Below, piece after piece: positions 23,399 to 28,799 of a stretch of DNA of 28,799 nucleotides. The notes beneath the pieces are model-generated. The model made no database searches. It was given only the letters and a program-made list of their open reading frames with translations, and had not been told where the DNA came from. Source of the DNA: Candidatus Omnitrophota bacterium. Its GTDB lineage: Bacteria; Omnitrophota; Gorgyraeia; Zapsychrales; Zapsychraceae. Each line of letters opens with the position of its first letter. Position 1 is the first letter of the stretch. The stretch covers positions 1-28,799 of the forward strand of contig JAGQKQ010000002.1 of NCBI GenBank assembly GCA_020430005.1. The letters are read 5' to 3'. Made by a program: the position numbers and the translations under genes.

Positions 23399-23891
23399 CC
23401 GGTTTCCGGAAAAAGAGTTCTTTCGGTTTAGAAGTTTTCACCTGCGGGCGGCCTTTACGATGATTGAACTGCTGCTTGTTGTGCTTATCCTTTCTGTGAT
23501 CGCGGCTTTGGCGGTACCGAATTTCAGTCATAGCTACGCTAAAATTCAATTACGCAATAATGTTTACGATATCGCTAATCTTATGCGTTACGCGCAAAGC
23601 CGTTCCGTTATCCGTAATAAAACAATGCGTCTTCAGATTGATCTAACGACAAAGAAATACTGGATTGAAGAGCAGGTTGAAGACGGATTTCAATCTTTCT
23701 CGGGACAAATGGGCGGTAAATATTCTGTGATCTCCGGCGCGTCTATTGAGCAGGAACATGATCACATCCTTTTTTATCCCGATGGGCGTATTGAAAAAGT
23801 TTATATCACGGTTTGCCGGCAAGAAAACTGTTACACGATATCGACAAAGGAACAGCGGGGATTTGTACATGTCCTCCAGGGTAAAATGTGA
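23385..23891 (+). CDS. gspH: Minor pseudopilin GspH-like
   Basis: About 168 residues. A basic leader of some 23 residues ends LRAA and is followed by FTMIELLLVVLILSVIAALAVPNF, so Ala rather than Gly precedes the cut. IQLRNNVYDIANLMRYAQSRSVIRN after the helix is the GspH/FimT signature. The start is uncertain: ATG 23385 overlaps gspG by 14 bases and has no clear ribosome site; ATG 23367 is an alternative adding MILQIG. The globular part is beta-rich with two cysteines close together near the C-terminus (VCRQENC). Confidence 0.82.
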   Translation: MKSSSRFPEKEFFRFRSFHLRAAFTMIELLLVVLILSVIAALAVPNFSHSYAKIQLRNNVYDIANLMRYAQSRSVIRNKTMRLQIDLTTKKYWIEEQVEDGFQSFSGQMGGKYSVISGASIEQEHDHILFYPDGRIEKVYITVCRQENCYTISTKEQRGFVHVLQGKM

Positions 23892-24298
23892 AATTTAAAG
23901 AAATCAGAAAAAGAAAAAAACGGGCAGGTTCGCTTCTGATTGAAGCGTTGCTGGCCGTAGTGATTTTATCCGTCAGTGTGACGATTGTCGTTCAATCCAT
24001 TACATCCAGTATGCGCGCGACTGTATATGTTTCAGATTATACCCAGGCCTTGATTCTGGCCGAAGAAACAATGTTTGATGTGATGGAAGGGCAGTTCATT
24101 CCAGCCGGTTTATCTGAGGAAGGAACTTACTCTCAGCCCTACGATCATTTTAATTACATTCTTAAAACTGAAAAGTCCGATATTCCCGACCAGAAAAATA
24201 TCAATGATGTTGAATTAACCGTCACCTGGAAAAAACGGGCGAAGACAAATACATTTAAAATCCGTACATATCTTTTTAATGTCCCTGATGAAGAATAA
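23888..24298 (+). CDS. gspI: Minor pseudopilin GspI
   Basis: A 136-residue protein. A strongly basic leader ends KRAG, followed by SLLIEALLAVVILSVSVTIV, with Gly at the cleavage position and Glu5 kept. SDYTQALILAEETMFDVMEG after the helix is typical of GspI/PilV. The GTG start at 23888 overlaps the GspH stop by 4 bases (GTGA). It is expected to form the pseudopilus tip with GspJ and GspK. Confidence 0.85.
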   Translation: MKFKEIRKRKKRAGSLLIEALLAVVILSVSVTIVVQSITSSMRATVYVSDYTQALILAEETMFDVMEGQFIPAGLSEEGTYSQPYDHFNYILKTEKSDIPDQKNINDVELTVTWKKRAKTNTFKIRTYLFNVPDEE

Positions 24299-24998
24299 AA
24301 GAGCATTCACATTACTGGAACTTCTACTGGGGTTAATGTTATTCGCGTTAATTGGAGTGACCGCTTACAGTGTCTTTTCCAGCGCGATTTCCTTACGTAA
24401 TCGGGCCGGCGGGCAGGGTGATATCTACAAAGAAATTTTGTGGTCGGTGGAAGGGATGTCCAGAGAATTGGAAAATATGGTTTTTTATGATTTTACCAAT
24501 TCCTATCCGGGAATGACGGCCTTTTATGGCGAAGCATCGGAAATTTCATTTTTAAATTCAACGGACGACGGATTAAAAGTTATCCGGTATTATCTTTCCG
24601 ATCCGGATGGCGGAAGTGTTTATGAGGTTAATGTCGGGGCGACGCATCAAGGTAATGTCACTGTACGGGAGGGATCATCGGAGGAGCGGCCGGTAAGTTA
24701 TCTTATAAGGGAGGAAATTCCGTTTATTGATTTTGTTAATAAGCGTCAGGATAGTTCTTATGTGGAAATCATTTCGCGGAATGTCTCACGGGGGAGTCTG
24801 AGATTCTCGTTTGCCTACAAAGAATCGGATGAAGAGGCCTACGGTTATAAAAATGTGTGGGTGAATAATTACAATCCTTCTGTTGTTCGAATTCAGATGG
24901 ACTATGTTTTACCGGAAACCAATCAGCTTTTGCCGGTTGAACGGAGTGTTCTGGTGCCGACGGGTTATGTCGGCGCTCCGGAAGAGGGGGCGGGGTAA
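24279..24998 (+). CDS. gspJ: Minor pseudopilin GspJ
   Basis: A 239-residue protein starting MSLMKNKRA then FTLLELLLGLMLFALIGVTAYSVF, with Ala before the cleavage site. ILWSVEGMSRELENM corresponds to the amphipathic segment of GspJ, and the remaining beta domain is of normal length for the family. The start may be 24279 or the in-frame ATG at 24288; neither has a clear ribosome site and both overlap the end of gspI, so coupled translation is likely. Confidence 0.85.
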   Translation: MSLMKNKRAFTLLELLLGLMLFALIGVTAYSVFSSAISLRNRAGGQGDIYKEILWSVEGMSRELENMVFYDFTNSYPGMTAFYGEASEISFLNSTDDGLKVIRYYLSDPDGGSVYEVNVGATHQGNVTVREGSSEERPVSYLIREEIPFIDFVNKRQDSSYVEIISRNVSRGSLRFSFAYKESDEEAYGYKNVWVNNYNPSVVRIQMDYVLPETNQLLPVERSVLVPTGYVGAPEEGAG

Positions 24999-25006
24999 AG
25001 TTTGAG

Positions 25007-26077
25007 ATGAAAATAAACGGTTTGTTTAAAAGAAGGCCGCGAAATTCTGGTATAATACTAATTATTGTTCTCTGGATTCTCGTGATTCTTATATCTATAG
25101 CGGTCAGTTTAGGGCGCGGCGCGAATGTGGAATTGTCGTTAATCAAGCATTCTCTCGGGAAGATCCAATCGAAATATTTTGCCTGGGCGGGTTTGATTTT
25201 TGCGATTGAACAAATACGGGCTGATTCTCTGGATGAAGAAAGCAAGGGGTATGATACGCTGTATTTATGCGGTATCGGCGCGGCTAATGATAGGCGACCC
25301 CGGGAACTTTTTGAATCGCAAAATATTGGTAAGGGAACATTTTCTATATCATTTCAAGAGGATGATAATATCCGTTACGGGTTTCGTGATGAAGAGCGGT
25401 TTTTAAATCTGAACGGTTTGACCCGCGACAATATCAAGGTTTTTATCGAGCTTCTGAATATTCTAGGTTTTGATGACGTTGAGGCGAAAACAATCGGTTA
25501 TTCGGTTCTGGACTGGATTGATGATGATAATGAAGTCAGCGATGATGTTTACGGGGCGGAAGACGATTATTATCAGGGATTATCCATGTCCTACAATACA
25601 AAGAATCTTCCACTGGATTCGAAAGAGGAGTTGCTGCTTGTCCGGGGGATGACCGGGGAGATTTATAAAAAGCTGAAGGAATATATTACGGTTTATCCTT
25701 CGGGAAAACAATTAGGCATTAATTTTAATACAGCGGATGAAAAGGTTTTACGGGCTTTGGCCAGATCCATGGCCGGACCGGCGACGAATACAACGATCAC
25801 TGACGCGGATAATATGGTGAACAAGATTCTGGATTATCGCCTTGGGAGCGATGGTCAGGCGTTTACCAAAGACGATGAATCCGTTGATATGAATGAGATT
25901 CCCTTCAGCGCGCCGGAACGTGTTTTGTTTCTTGTCATCAAGCAGTATCAAAAAGAGGCCTCGAGCTTTTTCCGGGTTCAGGTAGAAGGCCGGGAGAATG
26001 TCCGTAATATTAAAACCCGGATTGAAGCGGTTATTGATAAACAGGACTTATCCATTGTTTACTGGAATAGAACCTAA
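25007..26077 (+). CDS. gspK: Minor pseudopilin GspK (tip subunit)
   Basis: A 356-residue protein. A basic leader ends RNSG, followed by IILIIVLWILVILISIAVSLG, the GspK-type helix without Glu5. FAWAGLIFAIEQI follows. Other GspK features are RFLNLNGLTRDNIKVFIELLNILG with VLDWIDDDNEVSDD (acidic, calcium-type loop), YNTKNLPLDSKEELLLVRGM and the helical NFNTADEKVLRALARSM region. Length is normal. It is preceded by a 5-base gap after TGAGATGA-like context at 25000. It should cap the pseudopilus and contact substrate or secretin. Confidence 0.9.
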   Translation: MKINGLFKRRPRNSGIILIIVLWILVILISIAVSLGRGANVELSLIKHSLGKIQSKYFAWAGLIFAIEQIRADSLDEESKGYDTLYLCGIGAANDRRPRELFESQNIGKGTFSISFQEDDNIRYGFRDEERFLNLNGLTRDNIKVFIELLNILGFDDVEAKTIGYSVLDWIDDDNEVSDDVYGAEDDYYQGLSMSYNTKNLPLDSKEELLLVRGMTGEIYKKLKEYITVYPSGKQLGINFNTADEKVLRALARSMAGPATNTTITDADNMVNKILDYRLGSDGQAFTKDDESVDMNEIPFSAPERVLFLVIKQYQKEASSFFRVQVEGRENVRNIKTRIEAVIDKQDLSIVYWNRT

Positions 26078-26101
26078 GATATCGGTATTGAATTTTTATT
26101 T

Positions 26102-27550
26102 ATGAAAAAAGGACTGACAAGTATTATTGAAATAAGCGACGCGCACGTCAAGTATCTGCAGTGTCGTGTTACCAGCGGAAAGATTACAATCCTCTCCTGT
26201 GTCATCAAGCGTTTTGTTAATCGTACCGATGAAGAAGTGTCGACGATTATCACGCAGATACTTAAAAACAAAAATATCAAGAAGCAGCCTCTGGTTTTTC
26301 TGGTGCCGCGGCGTTTGATTATTCTTAAATCCTTTAAGCTGCCCGCCCTGGATACGTATGAAATCGCCAAGATGATTCCTCTTCAATTGGTCAATAAGAT
26401 TCCTTACGCGTTAAAAGATGTTGTTTATGATTATGACGTGATCGAGAAAAGCCGGGATGGATATTCCAAACTGCTGGTCAGTGTGATTCACAAGGATATC
26501 AGCAACCGGTATATCAATCTGTTAAAAAGATCAGGAGTAGAATGTAACCGGCTTACAGTCAGTTCGGAAGGTCTTTTGGGATGGGTAACCTATCAGCAAT
26601 CACACAAAACATTAAATGCCAAAGATTCGATTGCGATTGTTAATATTGATACAGCGCATGTGGAAGTGTGTTTTTGTCATAAACACCATCTGATTTTTTC
26701 CCGGAGTTTAAAATATGGAGCCAAAGATCTCGCCGGAGAATACACGGATGATCTTTTACAGCAGATTAAAGTTACGTTTGATTCTTACAAGAAAGAAGAG
26801 TTGGGTCCTGAACCGGTATCTGTCGTTGTTGTTTCCGGTCTGGCTGAAGCCGCCGGATTTTCTTCAGAGTTAGGAAAGCTTATCGGTATTCCTGCTGAAA
26901 ACCGGATGCCGTTAGACGGAATGGGTGTTCAGAAAAACAGCGGGACGGCCGACTTGAATAATGATCCCGGAATGTCTGCGGCGGCAACGGTCGGTGTGTT
27001 AGCGATGGATCCCCGGGCGAAAGGTTTGAATCTGACGCCGCAGGAAGTTCATGAAATCAAAGCCATGGAGTCAAAAAAGAAAGAATTTATTGTCTTTCTT
27101 TTATTGGCGGTTCTTGTCGGAATTCTGGCGTTATCTGTTTTAGGAATTGAGTTCTTAAAAAAGACAAAGGAGTTGGAGGCTATCGAAGAGAAAGTTGTGG
27201 CAGTGGAAGCGAGAACCAGAAAGTCCGAGCAAATGATAAAATTGGTCGAAGTGTTCGACCAGGAATTTAAAAGCCGTATTCTGATTTCCGATCTGGTGAA
27301 TGAACTTTATACATTGACACCCGATGGTATTTCTTTCCGTTCGCTTTTTCTCGATGAAAACGGCATGTTTACGATTAATGGTTACGCGGAAGAATCGGTT
27401 TCGGTTAATGATTTTCAGAATTCTCTGGTGAACTCACCAGTCTTTAACGACGTGACATTGCAGTATGCTACAAAGCGAAAAATCTTTAACATGGACATTA
27501 CGGATTTTAAAATTATAGCGCAGTTGGCTAACCAGCGGCAGGCGGAATAA
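26102..27550 (+). CDS. gspL: GspL-like (PilM-PilN type) inner-membrane assembly protein
   Basis: A 482-residue protein with the same fused layout as the one at 8277. An actin-like cytoplasmic domain (about 1-305) is followed by LNLTPQEV near 309-316 (counterpart of the PilN INLLP motif), a membrane helix near 328-352, a coiled coil and a small periplasmic domain. Unlike the paralogue, its nucleotide loops look degraded: IIEISDAHVK and VVVSGLAEAAGF replace the GID and GGGA patterns, as in GspL, which lacks the PilM ATP site. It recruits the ATPase GspE to the membrane. A 1-base gap separates it from gspM. Confidence 0.86.
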   Translation: MKKGLTSIIEISDAHVKYLQCRVTSGKITILSCVIKRFVNRTDEEVSTIITQILKNKNIKKQPLVFLVPRRLIILKSFKLPALDTYEIAKMIPLQLVNKIPYALKDVVYDYDVIEKSRDGYSKLLVSVIHKDISNRYINLLKRSGVECNRLTVSSEGLLGWVTYQQSHKTLNAKDSIAIVNIDTAHVEVCFCHKHHLIFSRSLKYGAKDLAGEYTDDLLQQIKVTFDSYKKEELGPEPVSVVVVSGLAEAAGFSSELGKLIGIPAENRMPLDGMGVQKNSGTADLNNDPGMSAAATVGVLAMDPRAKGLNLTPQEVHEIKAMESKKKEFIVFLLLAVLVGILALSVLGIEFLKKTKELEAIEEKVVAVEARTRKSEQMIKLVEVFDQEFKSRILISDLVNELYTLTPDGISFRSLFLDENGMFTINGYAEESVSVNDFQNSLVNSPVFNDVTLQYATKRKIFNMDITDFKIIAQLANQRQAE

Positions 27551-27551
27551 T

Positions 27552-28088
27552 ATGAGAAAATTAACATCACGCGAACACACCATTCTGATCGTTACAATTA
27601 TTATGATCGCCGTTTATGTCCTTTATCATGGTGTGGCGATGCCTTTAAGGGGTAACGTTGAAAATCTGGAGCAAATGAAGGAAGTTAAACAACGTGAATT
27701 ACGCCAAAAGCTTAAAACTATCCAGCAGGCCGAACGTCTCAGTACGAATTATCAGGATTATTTAGCCGCGTATAAGCAGACAAAAAGTAATGAAGAGGTG
27801 ATGTCTTCCATTTTGGCCGAGATTGAGCTTATTGCCAAAGAATTAAATATGGGAATTTTAAATTTAAAGCCGAAAAGGGTTCAGAGAGACGAGTTTTACA
27901 ATCGTTTTTCGGTGACATTAACGATCGACAGTGAATTTGTTGATGTTTTGGAATTTCTCCATATTCTTCAAACACAGCCGCATTTGTTCGATATCGAACA
28001 AATCAGCTTTGATAAGGGGTCGCGGCGTAACTCGACCACGGTCAAAACAGAGCTGGTTTTAGGGAAAATCCTTATCCCGAATAACTAA
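27552..28088 (+). CDS. gspM: GspM/PilO-like inner-membrane assembly protein
   Basis: A 178-residue protein with a short N-terminus, one membrane helix (about 9-29), a charged coiled-coil stretch (about 35-75) and a periplasmic ferredoxin-like domain (about 85-178). GspM and PilO share this topology and pair with GspL/PilN. The call rests mainly on layout and on position directly after the GspL-like gene. It is the last gene of the cluster-2 operon visible before a promoter-like gap. Confidence 0.82.
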   Translation: MRKLTSREHTILIVTIIMIAVYVLYHGVAMPLRGNVENLEQMKEVKQRELRQKLKTIQQAERLSTNYQDYLAAYKQTKSNEEVMSSILAEIELIAKELNMGILNLKPKRVQRDEFYNRFSVTLTIDSEFVDVLEFLHILQTQPHLFDIEQISFDKGSRRNSTTVKTELVLGKILIPNN

Positions 28089-28124
28089 TCTTCTAATTAG
28101 TATTAATAAATAATATTTATACTG

Positions 28125-28150
28125 TTGACAGGAGAAATATCCTGTATAAG
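28125..28150 (+). promoter_or_regulatory. Candidate promoter and operator of the ExeA-like gene
   Basis: A perfect TTGACA (28125-28130) is followed by TATAAG (28145-28150), but the 14-base spacing is short. The inverted repeat ACAGGA (28128-28133) / TCCTGT (28140-28145) fills that spacer and touches both boxes, so it could bind a repressor or a spacer-distorting activator. Function is inferred. Confidence 0.4.
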
Positions 28151-28208
28151 AATGAGATAGCATAGGTATTCTGTAAAAAAACCGACCTTAACCGGTAATA
28201 ATGAAATT

Positions 28209-28799
28209 ATGAGTTATCTAACGACCCTCCATTTAGATAAAGAACCATTTTCTACTTCACCCGATCCGGCCTTTTTTTATCGTTCAAAGGACCGCTACGC
28301 GGCCTTAAACCAGTTGGAAATCGCTATCCGTTTAAAAAGAGGAATGAGTATTGTGCTGGGTGATGTGGGGACGGGAAAGACCACGTTATCCCGCGCTTTA
28401 TTTCAGTCTTTTAACGGTGAAGAAGATCAATATATCTTTCATATGATTCTCGATCCCGCTTTTAAAAATGAATACCAGTTTCTGGCCCATTTGACTAAGC
28501 TATTCGGGATTAGCCCTTTTTTCCGTTCAAGCATGGATCACCGGGAAGCCATCGAGAAATATTTATTCCGCCAATGCGTGGAGGAAGAAAAGACAGTTGT
28601 TCTTTTAATTGATGAGGGACAAAAGTTAACGCAGGCGCAGTTAGAGGTGTTGCGCACGTTACTGAATTATGAAACCAACGAATATAAAATGCTTCAGCTG
28701 GTTATCCTCGCGCAAATGGAACTTTTACCGCGGATTAAAGCGCTTCCCAATTTTATCGATCGTGTCAGCATGAAATGCGTTATTCGTCCTTTAAGTGAA
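28209..28799 (+). CDS. ExeA/GspA-like AAA ATPase (partial, runs off the window)
   Basis: The first 197 residues of a P-loop ATPase, open to the window end. The N-terminus LHLDKEPFSTSPDPAFFY is the ExeA/GspA signature. Walker A is GDVGTGKT at about 51-58 and Walker B VLLIDEGQ at about 131-138, followed by LEVLRTLLNYET, where the family has its sensor-linked helix, and LVILAQMEL. ExeA with ExeB helps insert the secretin through peptidoglycan, so a role in the cluster-2 T2SS is likely. The ATG at 28209 is the first possible start after an in-frame stop at 28158; no strong ribosome site is seen. Confidence 0.85.
   Translation, partial: MSYLTTLHLDKEPFSTSPDPAFFYRSKDRYAALNQLEIAIRLKRGMSIVLGDVGTGKTTLSRALFQSFNGEEDQYIFHMILDPAFKNEYQFLAHLTKLFGISPFFRSSMDHREAIEKYLFRQCVEEEKTVVLLIDEGQKLTQAQLEVLRTLLNYETNEYKMLQLVILAQMELLPRIKALPNFIDRVSMKCVIRPLSE

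Noticed and set aside
28089..28124. Terminator after gspM (ACTAAT / ATTAGT hairpin at 28084-28101)
   Set aside because: The six-base A/T-only stem is too weak and has no following T-run.
1..28799. CRISPR arrays, tRNA/rRNA genes, insertion sequences, integrases or attachment sites
   Set aside because: Reading through the gaps and genes I saw no regularly spaced repeats, tRNA-like cloverleaf with GTTCGA-type arm, transposase or recombinase motifs.

Overview
The window is a dense block of bacterial chromosome dominated by two separate gene sets for type II secretion / type IV pilus-like machines, separated by about 9 kb of unrelated accessory genes. Almost everything reads on the + strand, often with ATGA or GTGA start/stop overlaps. 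It looks Gram-negative: there is a secretin, signal peptides and a probable outer-membrane-type beta-rich domain. The mix of features (many pseudopilins processed after Ala instead of Gly, PilM fused to PilN, CheY-like proteins mixed with pilus genes, an HprK-like kinase beside a polysaccharide pyruvyl transferase) recalls uncultured PVC-type lineages such as Omnitrophota. That placement is an inference; no rRNA or other marker gene is present.

Region 1 (about 50-11020): one long operon behind a good sigma70-type promoter. It encodes a small MerR-type regulator, a secretin with a C-terminal TPR extension, a receiver-only response regulator, the assembly ATPase (GspE/PilB), the platform protein (GspF/PilC), two twin major-type (pseudo)pilins, two minor pseudopilins, a PilX-like protein with a repetitive C-terminus, a PilM-PilN fusion, a PilO-like and a PilP/GspC-like protein. 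No retraction ATPase (PilT) or prepilin peptidase is present.

Region 2 (about 11060-14510): an iron-uptake pair (cupredoxin-like periplasmic protein and FTR1 permease) preceded by a promoter and a short leader containing a rho-independent terminator just before the first gene, which looks like an attenuator. The FTR1 gene continues into a beta-rich domain and is broken by an exact 16-bp tandem duplication. A molybdate/sulfate transporter of the MOT1 type follows, apparently on a leaderless or nearly leaderless message. Strong terminators close both units.

Region 3 (about 14667-20014): two receiver-histidine kinase proteins, one with an eroded ATP-binding domain and one intact; a CmcI-like (cephalosporin hydroxylase family) protein; then an HprK-like P-loop protein overlapping a polysaccharide pyruvyl transferase.

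Region 4 (20011-28088): a canonical T2SS inner-membrane and pseudopilus set, gspE-F-G-H-I-J-K-L-M, starting by a GTGA overlap with the pyruvyl transferase gene, so the glycan genes and the secretion genes probably share a transcript. The window ends inside an ExeA/GspA-like AAA ATPase (28209 onward) behind its own candidate promoter; GspC and GspD for this system are not in the window and may lie downstream.

The best leads for new biology are the attenuator-like leader of the iron operon, the FTR1-beta-domain fusion with its frameshifting duplication, the glycan-T2SS operon, and the unusual pseudopilin processing sites. No stretch over 300 bases lacks a gene.
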